A DNA stretch of 64,000 nt from Ochotona curzoniae (GCF_017591425.1 NW_024466307.1:1920001-1984000); one strand, 5' to 3'; counted from the first letter of the stretch, positions 36,963 through 47,739 are shown. A program made the numbers and translations. Notes: generated from the letters alone by a model not told the origin.

Positions 36963-37639
36963 GGGTACTTGAGCCAAAGTCACCTCTTCTCGGAGCACTG
37001 CTCAGGAACACTAATTCTTGCCAGTCGCCCAGGGTGCCCAACTGTGTCCTAACTCCTTGCCGGCCATGCCCATCCACATCATCACCGTGCTGCAGGTGCA
37101 GGGCAGCTGGCCCATGCATCCCAACAAACAAGGGTGTAGGGCTGCCAGAACTTCATCCTTGCACCCTTGTGGAAACCAGCACTTTGGAGGCCTAACAGAG
37201 TGTTAACTAAACCTTTGAGGAAAATAGAGAGATGGATCTGTCCTTTGTTTCATTGTCATTAAAAAAATCTCTCAAAAAAATCTACATAAGAAAACAATGA
37301 AAACATGGAAAAGGAACAAATCTCACCAAGATGAACAACAACAAAAAAGCTCAAAAACCAACTCTTAATGTCAAGAACATCCCCACAGACCACTTCTTAC
37401 GAGCAAACCAAGAGACCTTGGAGCTGCCAGCAGAAGGCATCTGACACACCACAGCAAGTTCACGGCTTCTTTGGGGGCCCAGCTGCCTTGGGACAGAGGA
37501 GCCAGCAACACACCTCACCCTCAGAGGCCAGTCCAGGGCCGGGGAAGACCTGAGCCTCCAGCACGAGGAGCTGCCAGAACAGGGGGAGGCGAAGGAGAGC
37601 GTCCCAGGAGCACCTATTACAACCCCGGGGGAGGAAGAC

Positions 37640-37910
37640 CTGAGCCTCCAGCGTTCAACCCATGCCCCCCACATGGGTGGCAGGACGCAGTGGGCAGCGC
37701 AGGCTGGCGTGACTGAGGCTCACCCGTCCCCCAGGTGGCAGCGCAGCAGCGCGGCTGCTGTGAGCTGAGAGCTCAACCCACGTCCCCCACATGGGTGGCA
37801 GGACGCAGCAGGCAGCAAGCCGTCACTGCTGACACCCAGGGTACATGTCAGCAGGAGTCTGGACAACGAATGGAGCCAGGACTCAAATCCACATGCTGCA
37901 GGGTGGGAGG
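37640..37910 (-). mobile_element. Duplicated C-SINE-like pieces in the possible distal MTX3 3' UTR
   Basis: The motif 'cccccacatgggtggcagga' occurs at about 37667 and again at about 37786, and 'gaagacctgagcctccagc' occurs at 37543 and 37633. A B-box-like 'gagccaggactcaaatcc' follows. It looks like a locally duplicated, degraded C-SINE. Confidence 0.55.
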
Positions 37911-38619
37911 TGGGTGTGCCTCGGCCAAAGGCCCACTCCCCTCACACCCCACAAAACCAACAGTCCCACATCCCCCACAGTGTCCTCAGCGCTATTTAAA
38001 TCATCCATTTTTATGAATGACAGGTAGAGTCAGTGTGTTGAAAGACATTCATCTCAAAGGAATTGTCTGGCCCTTTTTCCCAGCCTTGTTGTATCAGCAC
38101 AGCCAGCAAACCAACACATTCCCCTTTATCCCATTACTCTCCGCCATGGGTGTCAGACAACAGGGCCTAGCACTGGGTGGGAAGCACGGCCCACACACTG
38201 CACTGCAGCATAACGCATGGGCCCTCCCCGCACTCCAGGCTGGCAGGCCCTTCAAAAGCCATGTTCAATCTAAGCAACTTCCTAACCCTATGGCTGCTCC
38301 CTGATGTAGTCTGCTCATTTATAACATCTTATTATCTCATTTGCTTATAGAACAAAATCCGTACCTAAATCGCATTTTGTTTCCTAGGAAAGGCAGTCTC
38401 ATGGATTACGTCATAGCAAGTGACAGGCAGCTCAAAGCAAGGACGACCAAAAAGTAAGTCTAATTTACAGTCATCCCTTCCACTAAAAAGGAGAAATCTA
38501 TTATCCTAAGACGACCTCACTTGCTTAAAATTTCAGGACATCAAATGTCACATTTCAGTTGAAGTCTGCATAAGAACTAGATCTCTCACTTTCTTAAAAA
38601 TATCAAATACACTGTTTTT

Positions 38620-40380
38620 TTTTCTCATGGGCATCAGTTTTATTGAAAGAAAAAGAATCACGCAGACCAGTATTATCTTCTGATGCAGAGCTAAATTTAC
38701 CACTCAATTTTAGAATCTGTTCATGTTGATGTGGTTCCTTCTCCTACAACTTTTAAATTTTTTTCTCGGAAACTAATTATAATTCTCCTGTTTACAAGTG
38801 TTTTACACTTGTAAGTCACTCCAAGTGCTTTTTTGGAAAGCGTACTATACATCATAATTGAAAATGACTAATCTTGAGTCAAGCATAAACAGATGTCTGA
38901 TCAGTGTGCTCAGCACCCTTCCTCAACACACATCAATCAGCAAACTCTCCCAGTCCTGATTTCACACGGTTCCAGCTTGCCGCTTTTAAGAGAAAGGTGT
39001 GAGTGCCACGCCAGCAGAACTCATGCGAAGCTCCTCGGGAATCTCCCGTGACTGCATCCGAGCAGACGATGCCAGATTTTGAAGACTGGCTGTTTCTCAT
39101 TTAGTTGAACCCCTCAAGGAAAAACATTTACAATGGCCCGGAGACTCCTGTGTAAAGCAGGTCCTCACTGCAGAGCAGCGGAGAACAGAAGCCGCTGAGG
39201 GCCGCCTGGCCTGGGCCGGAAGTCTCCAGGCAGAGCCTGCCTACGCAACCACATGTCTGCGGGACATGGCGGGACGGCCCGGGCACCCCACTCGGGTAAG
39301 ACCCTCCTCAGAGCAGGATTCCGGCGTTAACCTCCCAGAAGTGGTTTCAGGACATGAGCACCTCGGCCACTGACATCAGCAGGTCTCTGTCTTAAGCAAA
39401 CTTGCTACACAGCTCCATGACCGTGAAGTAGAGATATTCTTAATAACTGCCAGGTCTGACCATTCCTTTGGCTCCCTCAATGCAGCAAAAATACACAGAA
39501 ACTAACTTGGTTGTCAGAAGACTTTCTGATGATGTCACGTGCTTCCTAGGCTCACAGGTGCTCTGTAGGTATTTCTGCTTTTCTGGACATGGTGCCTCCT
39601 GAGCAGCTGAACAACTAGGAAAGTTTCAAGATTGGACAGCCTAGTGAAGTGATCATGCTTAACAAACGTGCAGCTTTCCTGGAGTCAGTACAGCCAAGAG
39701 ATGACTGGGGTGGCCATGGGCCGCGAATGAGCAGGCCTGCGCTGCCCCAGGCACCCAGGCGGCCAGGGCCCTGCAGCCCCATCAGCTAGATGCATGCTGT
39801 CTGCAGCCACCTGCAACACCGAGACACATCCTGAGGCCTCGAGGCTCAGGCTTAGCATAGCATCATTAGCACATTCCTCCTAGTGTGTCAAATGCTATAC
39901 AGACTTCCTGTTGAAGTAACTGGCATTTTTCCTGTCGCTAACAGGCATCAGATTTCTAAACTGAAGAAAGAAGAAAAGCTTCAACCCAACAGCCACATAT
40001 TAGTACTCAGACATGTCTGAGAAGATCAGGTTACTAAACCGGATAAATTAGCGTGAATAAATTAGGGGTACACATTCAGAACGGAATCGCAGCTTTTGGT
40101 CAGCAACATGTGGCCCAAAGGCAAGAGCCTGCCAAGGTGAGGATAGGACCTGGCATACGGTGTCCCGTGTTCCTGCTCCCACCCCGAGGCCACTGGGCAG
40201 TCCCCGCGTTGATGTCAAATGCACTGCCAAGCAGGATTACGGGCTTCCTCATGCGAAAGCTGCCAAAGGCTCCTTCTGTTAAGAGTCGTCCTCACACCCA
40301 CGAGTGTGCCGTCTTGCCTGGATGCATTTCGTGCGGATGGCCACGGCCACCATGTGCTCGGTCCCAGAGCACGATGGCCA
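38620..40380 (-). other. MTX3: MTX3 3' UTR, proximal poly(A) form
   Basis: This is non-coding sequence directly after the MTX3 stop. The first minus-strand AATAAA is at 38644-38639 ('tttatt' on plus), about 1.74 kb after the stop, with cleavage expected near 38620. I recognised no SINE or L1 in it. Its extent is inferred from the signal only. Confidence 0.55.
38639..38644 (-). terminator. Candidate proximal MTX3 poly(A) signal
   Basis: This is the first canonical AATAAA on the minus strand downstream of the MTX3 stop codon. An A-run on the minus strand follows about 16 nt later (38615-38623). Confidence 0.5.
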
Positions 40381-40488
40381 TCAGGGCGACAGCCGCTGGG
40401 AGTTACTGTCTTCCTCGGCCGGAGTCAGCCTCAGCGTGGGCAGTTTCCGAGCAGGCAGCTGAGGACTCTGGCGGAGGTTGTCATCCAT
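40381..40488 (-). CDS. MTX3: MTX3 last coding exon 9
   Basis: This 108-nt coding part encodes [18 protein letters not shown] through NSQRLSP, then TGA ('tca' at 40381-40383). The acceptor is CTGCAG|ATG. The tail is Pro- and Glu-rich and hydrophilic, with no membrane anchor. Intron 8 before it, about 2.26 kb, is the longest in the gene. Confidence 0.95.
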   Translation of the reverse strand: MDDNLRQSPQLPARKLPTLRLTPAEEDSNSQRLSP

Positions 40489-43400
40489 CTGCAGGAAGCA
40501 CAAAGGATTCGTCTGACTCGTGCCATGGCACTGCGCACGTGGATTGCGGCTGCCCCGTGCCAGCTGCAGCCCGCACAGCCATAGGCTCCAACAATAACCT
40601 CTGCCAGCAGACCAGCTCTCAATAACTCTTAAATGCCACAGCTCGAACCTCAGCTGATTCAGCCTCAACAGAAAGCGACATGGCTCACCTTCACCTGGAG
40701 CGATGCCCCAGAACACGAGTTCTCCTGTCCTCAGCCACAGCATGGCTTACAGGGGACTGTTAATGGGAGGCGTCAGAGCAAGCTTCCCCGTACTGAGCTC
40801 TGCTTTACAAAACAGCCCCTCCCCGCCACGGCACCTTACTTGATCTCCAACACTCTGGAGACAGCAGGCAGCCACTGTCGCACTCTCTACGTCACACACC
40901 GGTCAGATGAGGCTGGGAAACTGCAAGTGGTCCGCCCTGAGTCGCAAGGCTGGTTTCAGAGCCAAGACCTGAAGGCTAGGCCTTCTTGTTCCAGCACTAC
41001 CCTGCTCTCAGGGGCATCGCTCTGCTACTGTGACAATGACCTGTGTCCACTCCAAGGTACTTGGAGCACTCGGACCCAATGAAGCAAGGCAAGGAGACAG
41101 ACTTCACTCAGCGGCCTTCCAAACTTAATGGATGCCAGGGCTGCCTCAGAGTAGCTGACCAACGTGGGCAGGTTAAGCTTAGCATCCTGGGAAGCGCCAA
41201 GGCAGGCAGGATCTGGAACTGGGCAGTGAGGGAAGCCAGTTGCACAGGAAGCAGCACCCTGGCCCAGCCCACCTTCCGAGGGCGGGAGCTCCACTGCAGC
41301 TTTGCGTGCGTGGGTGACAGCGACGCTGCCTCAACCTCTCTGGAAGCCGTCATGTGGCAGGCAGCCATGCTGCAGCAGAGGGACCGGGACTCCGGGAAGG
41401 AGAGGGCATGCAAGAGCAACTTCCAATTTCCCTATAAAGATGGCTTTTCCTTCCGGTAAGAACGGAATTCCTCAAACAGCAGTCTTTCCTTAAGATCCAG
41501 ATTTTTCTGTGCAAATCATCAAAAAGCAGCATCAATAGGATTTGCTGCTCTAGTACCTTGTAGGAAACTATGACCCCCCCCACCTCTGGGGCGGAGCCAG
41601 CATGAGGGAGGGAGGGAGGGCTGTGTGCTACTGCCAACGGCCTGACACGATGGGGCACCAGCGAGCGCCTTGACCCGCCGGCGACACCGTTCCCTTCCTC
41701 TCAGGCATGAACCTGCCGCATGCAGAGAGTGGAAATTCTTGGACAGCCCTCTGACAGGTGATCTTCAGTCCCACACACTCAACATCTAATGCATTTCCTA
41801 AAATGAGATTTATGGAGTCAGCTAAAACCTGAGACAGACTGAGCTTGGCCAAACTTCAACACAAGTGAACTAGAACCATCTCACCTCCCACGTTACAACA
41901 GTCCATAAAATACTACAGAAAGGACCAAAAGCCCACCCCGCTGAATGAGAGCTGTGACCCTGGGATGGACACACTGACTGCATGGCCAGCCACCACAGAG
42001 GCCCCCACGCCCCCTACACGAGCCAGCTGAATGACCCTGGCAGATGACGGACACACTGGAAGAGCTTCAGGCCCCTCCGTGAGGACGTAGACGCACTCAC
42101 AGGTACCTGCGCACACCCCGGGAACACGGCGCCTACAGCAGAACTGCAGGCCTGGGTTCTCGCGTCACACCACCTTGTTAGAGAAACCGCAGCTCTCACC
42201 TCCGCTCACCCAGCAAGAACCAAACTCGTGGCTTTCTCCCCTTCCCAATTCTTCAACATCTTGTTCACAAAGTGAACACCCCCGAATGTAGAAACACCTA
42301 CAACAGGGAAGGCCAGGAAGGAGGGGGAGCAGTGCTGGTGGCCGGCAGAGGGACAGGCGCACACTGAAGTGCTCCCATAAGAGCAGCTAAGTGCAGGTGG
42401 CCACACACGGCGGGGCGGGGGCAGGTCAGCAAGCAGGGCATATTTCGGTTCTGCTTTTCTACAGCCGACTTTTTAGCATTCTACCGTGACAAGGACTAAC
42501 GGTGTGGCAAAGGTAAAGCCCACACCCTGTCACATCTTCCCGACAGCGATCAGACCACTGCTGGCTTCCAAACACATTACATGCAAAAGCACACAAAACA
42601 GCCTTCTAGAAAGTAACCTCACACACCCAAAAACAAACAAAAAACAAACCAAAACTAAACCTAAAAGGCTGAGTCAGGACATGGCAGAAAGAAAAATTAC
42701 AAACAAAAATACTAAAGTCTATGAAGCAAGGGGTGAAGTTAAAAGTGACCTTCTCGATCAGGCTGCACTCCTTATTGACCAGCTGCGTGAGCTTCCGCAG
42801 ATTGGCGTCCACCGACTCGGGCCCGGAGGGGGAGATGCCTAGACACCAGGACGGAAACCAGGGAGGGCAGAAGAGGAGAGGGCCTTCAGCGCTGGCCGCA
42901 TGGCAGTTCCTGGGGTCTCCCCACCCTCTCGCCGGCCCTCCCTCCCCCCAGGCACAAACAGAAGGGCCGTTCTTGGAGAGAGGGCTGGTGGGGCTCCACA
43001 GCCAAGCTCTGAACCAAAGGGGACACCATGTCCCTGAAGCAGCCAACGTGCCTGGCGTGTGGTGTGTGGTGTGAGCGAAGCCAGCCTGACGCCCCACTCC
43101 CTTGACCACAAGGATTTCCACAGCCACCCAGCAGGCACCTGAAGTAACAGGGCCTTAATGTCGGTGGATTCCTGAGGTCCGTCAGTTGGTAAATCTGGAA
43201 CAGGACCCAAGGTTTGCTAATCACAGCTCTGAAGTAACAAGACTAAGTATTACTAAACTGGATGACTCCCAAGCTGTTGGCCTCTGTCCATATACAAATC
43301 ACACAGCCTGACCCAAAGGCACATGTATGTGCCTGGGTGTGTGCTGACCTCCAAGCAAGCCAGTGATCTTTGTCACTTTGTTTCTTGTAAAGATGGTTCC

Positions 43401-46400
43401 GGCCAAATGCGGTGTCCCAGTGAGTTAAGCACGAGGCCCCCACGCTGTCAGAGAAGCACACACAAGGTGAGAGCGTCCTCGATTTACTATACCTCCAGTC
43501 TGACGCAACCAGTTCTCAAGCAGTGGAATCAGGGGAGTGTACCTCACCCAAATCAGGCTGCTGCTGATTTCTGGTCATGCAGGAAAATGCTAGAAGCAGC
43601 AGGTAAGAATCGTTTAGGATGGTTGCCATATATTTTAAGGACCTAGTACCTACAGTTTTTGTGTTCTAGAAGAAAATGAGCCATGTCCAAAGGGTAATTC
43701 TTAATGGACAAAAAGGGAAAAGTGTGTAAGACGCAGAGGACTGGCACCAAGGCAATGACCCCTTTCTAGAGAATTCAGTCAAGCCAGGATGTGCTACCTT
43801 GCACACTTCCTTACCCATGAGGGCAGGCGAGGCTGAGGAGCATGTGCAAGGACCCTGTGCAGGCCCGTGCCAGCTGGCGCAGAGGTGCAGGCCTGTGCCA
43901 GCCGGCGCAGAGGTGCAGGGCCGTGCCAGCCGGCATGGAGGTGCGCACCTGCAGGCGTGAGCCTGAAGTAGCTGTGTAGGATGCCATCACAGAAGCGGCA
44001 CAGGTTGGAGAGCTGCTTCAGATGCTCCTGCAGCTGGACTTGTGGAAATCGCACTTTATAGAGCGGGGCGAGGAAGCCAAACACGTAGGCGTCCAAGGAG
44101 CAAGGCCTGGGGACACAGGAAGGACCTTTCCGTGAAGCACACAGGAAAATGTTGATTTAGTATGTTCAGAATGAATTCTTCATATACATGTGTCAGTTCT
44201 TAAGTCTGCAGTAGTCTTTTGTAAATGTTTGAAGATTTCACAATATAGTCTTTTAAAAACCCTTTTTGTTTAAAAAAAAAATAACATAGCTAGGATTTTA
44301 TGCATGAAATAGTTTTTTAAAAAGACTAGTCATTTTTATCTGGAAGAAAATCACTCCTATTAAACTGAATGCATGGTAAGAACATTGCAGTGTTGTAAAT
44401 TTGCAGCATGTTAAGTCAGTTAGATTGCCACTGGTAATTAAAATTTCCTGGAATAAAAGCCCATCAAATGGTCTTTAACAAAAAAAAACCATCTTTTCAT
44501 GGCACAGGAGGCTTAGCTTTAGATAAGCGCTCATTAACAAATGCACACAATGAGATACACTGATGTTTAAGGGTGAGTACTCACGTGTCTCCAAAGAAAA
44601 ACTGAGACGTCCCCAGTCTGTGTGACAGGAGATTGAGACACTCCTTGGCGTCTCTGTAAATCTAGTTAAGAGGGAAAGCACATGTGAGAGGTGGGCGCAG
44701 TGCCTGGCCTCCGCAGGCAGTGAGTGGCCAGGTGCGCCCAGCAGCTCACCTGGGCCTCCACCTCCTTCAGCTGGTAGAGCGGGGGCACGCCCTTCGTCAG
44801 CAGAATCCTGTCCAGCGCCCCCCTGGACATTCTTCCAGGCAGGATCAGACTCAAGGGGAAAGGAATCCGGGAAGCGAACCACGGCTTCGTCACAGTGAAG
44901 TAGTTGTCACTCTCAACCCAGAACGTGTGAAGCTGCAGAGGGACCAGGAAGACAACACAAGCGCGCCCCGTCACCAAGAGAGAAGGCGTCAGGAGCGCGC
45001 CCCGTCACCGAGAGAGAAGGCGTCAGCAGCGTGCCCCGTCACCGAGAGAAAGCTCCCTCCATCAGCATGAAAGTTTTCCATCAGAATCTCTATCTACAAA
45101 GTGCGCTTTGTATAAACTGTACTAATTTTCCAGCCAGAATGACTCAGGATGAAAGTTTTATATATATATACTTATATTTTTTTAATTGAAATATTTTATT
45201 TTATTGGAATATATTTTGTTGGAATCTTTTATTTTTTATTTTATTGGAATTATATATACATATATACGTGTATATATATAATTGGAAAGGCTTATTTACG
45301 GAGAGGAGACACAGAAAGTTCTGTCCACTGGTTCACTCCCCAATGCCTATAGCTGAGCTTATCTGAAGCAAAGAGCCTCCTGCAGGTTTCCCAGGCAGGT
45401 GCAGGGTCCCAAGGCTTTTGACCGTTCTCCACTGCTTCCTAGGCCATGAGCAGGGAGCTGGGTGGGAGGTGGAACAGCTGGGACATGAACCGGCACCCAT
45501 ATGGGATCCTGGTGTTTGCAAAGCAAGGATTTAGCCGTTGTGCCGGGCCTGAAACAATTATTTTAAATGTGTAAGTTTCACTGACTGATGTATCGTAGTC
45601 CCTGGAACAAGGTCTGATATGACTTTGGGACTCAGTAAGTTTTTGCTGATGAGTGACTATGGCCTACGACACCCTCTACAGAGAATTCGTACTTTCAAGA
45701 TGACTTGTACGTTCACATCTCACATTCAGGTGGAACTCTGACATGTAGGAGAACCGAGCCGATGCCAGAGTGCAGAGCGAGTCCCCCTCCTGAACTGACC
45801 AATCCCATGCGGCCCAGGATTGCTCACCACGGCAGGCAACAGCCTCTCTTCCAGGAGTGCGACATATGCCAGTGTGTCTGCACCTTGCTTTGCGGTCAAG
45901 TCGAAGTCTGCGTTGTATTTCTAGGAGAAAACAGACCCAGAAAGCATTGGAGCCAGACAGCACCCAAGTCCAGAACACTACACAAATGGCACACATCATG
46001 TGGAAAGAAGAGAGTGACAGAACTTGGGGAAAATGGCTGCTTACTGCCCATGTTCTTAGCATGGCATCAGATACATAGGTAGCTAAGAGGTGCGTAGGGA
46101 CCCTTTTTATTAGTACTGCTATCTCAGTGTTTGCTAACGATCTTTTTGGTGCTGGGGACACAATGCAAACTTAATAAGTATAAGCAATAATTACTTTTAA
46201 CAAGAAGGCAAAAGTTCCAACTAGTTGCATTTTTTTCTTCCAGTCTGGAAAACTCTCAAATTTAACCGACACATTTCAAGTATCAACTTGAAATCAAAGG
46301 CAACTGTCAGATCAGGGGCTTTTTAAAAATATATTTTCACACCTTTAAACATTTTGGATGCATTATCCAAATCCTTACACATTCAGTGTATCTGGATCCG

Positions 46401-47690
46401 ATATTTCACAACAACTTCAACTACCACATCAGAGTAGCAGCTTGAAAATAGCTACTACTGAAAGGGAACCAGATATCACACTCAGCACAAACTACATAAC
46501 AGCTCTTCAACTCAACAAAGTATAATGCTCAAAATGGCTACATTGCTTTTTGTACATGTTGCAGTAGCATCCAAGCAAAATATACAAGGACAAGTCATCA
46601 GCAGGTGACTTTTCAAATTATACTAAAACTTGTACTTTACACCAGGCATTCTCAAGTCTATTTTTCATCAAACTCCAGATATCTCAAATGCAGTGAGTTG
46701 CCAAGAAAGAAGAAAAGAGTCTGAAATACAAAGTACAAAAACAACAACAATACAATGTATTTTTAAAGAAAAAGTAACATGCAGAGAACAACCATCTACA
46801 GGCCCACCCACCTGTTTTCGTAAAAAGTTTAGTATCTTTGCAGGCTGACAAACGATGCTGTCTTCAGCTGTCAAAATGGGTACGTCGCCTACAACCAAAA
46901 GGCAATTTACACACACACACAAACACTGTGATGTCTTTAGAAGAGTTTCCAACCCTTTGAAAAAGCTACACCAATTATACATGCAGAAGGGAAAGAATGA
47001 GTAAGCTCATCTTTTTTTTTTTATTCCCCATCTAACAAAAGGGCAGCTCTAGCGAACATGTCCGTTTCTCACAGTTTCCATGGACTTGGCTGGCACGCCA
47101 AGTGACTTCTTACTCAGAACGACCAAACCACGAGAGGTGGGCACAGCCAAGCCTGGGGAGGCGGGATGGCGGGAGCAGCGTCCAGGAGCCCCCCACCAAG
47201 GCGCCCTAGGGGTGACAGGCTGTACATGGGGAAATAACGCAGAGTAGAAGGGGCTACCTCGTGGGCCTCTCCAGGTGCTGTCTATGATGTTAACTTTCAG
47301 GGGCGCCCCAGAAAACTTGGCATAAGCCTGCAACAAGAGTTTGCAAGGAAACGTTGTAACCCGAGAACACACAAGGCCAACCCGCGGGGCAGGTGCACCT
47401 GACAGCCCTTGGGGCGCGCGCACCTGCGGCCAGCTCCGGGGGGACACAGGGGGAGACCCCGGGGCTCCTCGTTCCCGCCCCCACCCCCAACCCCAGACAG
47501 CCCGAGGCTGCAGGAGGAAGCCCGGCGAGCGTGCTCAGGCCACAAGAACTCCCACTAGGCTCCCGCCCTCGTTTCTTCCCGCCACCCCCGGCCCGCGAGG
47601 TGGCCTCACCATCACCACCAGGGATTCGCTGTGGACCGAAGGGAGACCCCAGCCGCCTCCCCAGCAGCTGAGCTCCAAGGGGGCCGCCAT
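40381..47690 (-). CDS. MTX3: Metaxin 3, nine-exon coding region
   Basis: Metaxins are GST-fold proteins of the mitochondrial outer membrane that work with the SAM50/MICOS assembly in beta-barrel protein insertion; MTX3 is the least studied paralogue. Coding exons (minus strand): 47690-47610, 47327-47258, 46888-46812, 45920-45828, 44932-44750, 44661-44585, 44106-43949, 42838-42750 and 40488-40381. They sum to 936 nt (311 aa plus TGA), against about 312 aa for human MTX3 as I remember it. Every intron begins GT and ends AG, and all phases join without a break. The protein starts [18 protein letters not shown]. Its N-terminal part (about residues 1-107) is the metaxin/Tom37 thioredoxin-like half, and about 108-250 is the GST-C-like helical half. 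The C-terminus is hydrophilic (ends NSQRLSP) with no membrane helix, unlike MTX1. The start ATG lies in a YY1-like motif at the CpG-island promoter. No frameshift or stop was seen, so the gene looks functional. Confidence 0.96.
40850..41015 (-). mobile_element. Degraded MIR in MTX3 intron 8
   Basis: 'cagatgaggctgggaaactg', 'gagtcgcaaggctgg' and 'cagagccaagacctgaaggc' follow MIR order with much divergence. Confidence 0.55.
42750..42838 (-). CDS. MTX3: MTX3 coding exon 8
   Basis: This 89-nt exon completes a Gly codon and encodes [16 protein letters not shown] through SLIEK, ending in phase 0. The acceptor is TCTAG|GCA. The donor AAG|GTCACT is poor at +3 and +5. Reading through it keeps an open frame into intron 8 for some 48 codons (to about 42606), so an intron-retaining isoform is conceivable. 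Confidence 0.93.
43861..43944. repeat. 28-bp minisatellite, three copies, at the MTX3 exon 7 donor
   Basis: The unit 'aggcccgtgccagctggcgc' plus 'agaggtgc' occurs at 43861, 43889 and 43917. The third copy ends three bases from the exon 7 donor GT (43948-43947). Confidence 0.92.
43949..44106 (-). CDS. MTX3: MTX3 coding exon 7
   Basis: This 158-nt exon encodes [20 protein letters not shown] through FRLTPA. This is the conserved metaxin C-terminal GST-like helix region. The acceptor is CCCCAG|GCC and the donor CAG|GTGCGC. The end (LTPA) differs from human (LSLG as I recall) at unchanged length. A 28-bp tandem repeat starts at the donor. Confidence 0.95.
44585..44661 (-). CDS. MTX3: MTX3 coding exon 6
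   Basis: This 77-nt exon encodes [16 protein letters not shown] through QFFFGD plus two bases of the next Thr codon. The acceptor is AACTAG|ATT and the donor ACAC|GTGAGT. Intron 5 before it is only 88 bp. Confidence 0.95.
44750..44932 (-). CDS. MTX3: MTX3 coding exon 5
   Basis: This 183-nt exon encodes 61 residues, [12 protein letters not shown] through LKEVEAQ, including the strongly conserved stretch [19 protein letters not shown]. The acceptor is CTGCAG|CTT and the donor CAG|GTGAGC. A 34-bp tandem repeat lies just upstream of its acceptor. Confidence 0.96.
44960..45053. repeat. 34-bp minisatellite, 2.7 copies, upstream of MTX3 exon 5
   Basis: Units start at 44960, 44994 and 45028 ('agcgcgccccgtcaccaaga'). 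On the transcribed strand each unit holds a CTGAC branch-point-like word followed by CTTCTCTCT. Confidence 0.92.
45163..45280. repeat. A/T-rich simple repeats in a SINE tail
   Basis: (TA)n, TTTTATTTTATTGGAA units and a second (TA)n. They represent expansion of the tail of the C-SINE at 45166-45552. Confidence 0.85.
45166..45552 (-). mobile_element. Pika-type C-SINE in MTX3 intron 4 with expanded A/T tail
   Basis: It has a clear body from 'aattggaaaggcttatttac' to the pika-like head 'aaggatttagccgttgtgcc'. The tail (45166-45280) is expanded into TA and TTTTA repeats. It lies in the same orientation as the MTX3 transcript. Confidence 0.88.
45828..45920 (-). CDS. MTX3: MTX3 coding exon 4
   Basis: This 93-nt exon encodes 31 residues, [12 protein letters not shown] through LLPAV, phase 0 at both ends. 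The acceptor is CCTAG|AAA and the donor GTG|GTGAGC. It carries conservative changes against the human sequence as I recall it (for example FDLT for YELS). Confidence 0.94.
46812..46888 (-). CDS. MTX3: MTX3 coding exon 3
   Basis: This 77-nt exon completes the split Gly codon and reads [10 protein letters not shown] through LNFLRKQ, ending in phase 0. The acceptor is TTGTAG|GC and the donor ACAG|GTGGGT. The Asp-Val-Pro motif is the conserved cis-Pro region of the metaxin thioredoxin-like fold. Confidence 0.95.
47258..47327 (-). CDS. MTX3: MTX3 coding exon 2
   Basis: This 70-nt exon encodes [13 protein letters not shown] through WRGPR plus the first base of the next Gly codon. The acceptor is TTGCAG|GCT and the donor CGAG|GTAGCC. 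Intron 1 upstream is only 282 bp. Confidence 0.95.
47610..47690 (-). CDS. MTX3: MTX3 coding exon 1
   Basis: It encodes residues 1-27, from MAAPLEL to SLVVM. The ATG reads as 'cat' at 47688-47690. The donor is ATG|GTGAGG, phase 0. The exon is very G+C rich and lies in the CpG island. Confidence 0.95.
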
Positions 47691-47697
47691 CTTGCCG
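47684..47697 (-). promoter_or_regulatory. YY1-like AAGATGGCGGC motif over the MTX3 start codon
   Basis: On the minus strand the start codon reads CAAGATGGCGGCC, the classic YY1 site that often sits just downstream of the start of transcription and overlaps the initiator ATG of housekeeping genes. This suggests a very short 5' UTR. Confidence 0.6.
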
Positions 47698-47739
47698 GGG
47701 CCCCGACCTCTGCTGCCCCGGAAGCGCTGTCGCGGCTCC

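Larger units (their letters stand above)
35660..38619 (-). other. MTX3: Possible distal extension of the MTX3 3' UTR
   Basis: A second minus-strand AATAAA lies at 35682-35677 in an A+T-rich setting that looks like an mRNA end. If used, the 3' UTR would be about 4.7 kb. The stretch contains C-SINE-like duplicated pieces (37.6-37.9 kb) and a CA-rich patch near 36.4 kb, but no coding sequence that I recognise. Confidence 0.35.

Noticed and set aside
40053..40625. A 190-codon plus-strand open frame over MTX3 exon 9
   Set aside because: It is antisense to the real exon and its 3' UTR and has no similarity of its own.
43393..43440. Plus-strand C-SINE head ('tgcggtgtcccagtgagtta')
   Set aside because: The match is too short and no body or tail follows.
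43861..43944. Regularly spaced repeat, considered as a CRISPR-like array
   Set aside because: The copies are directly tandem with no spacers, and the locus is a mammalian intron.
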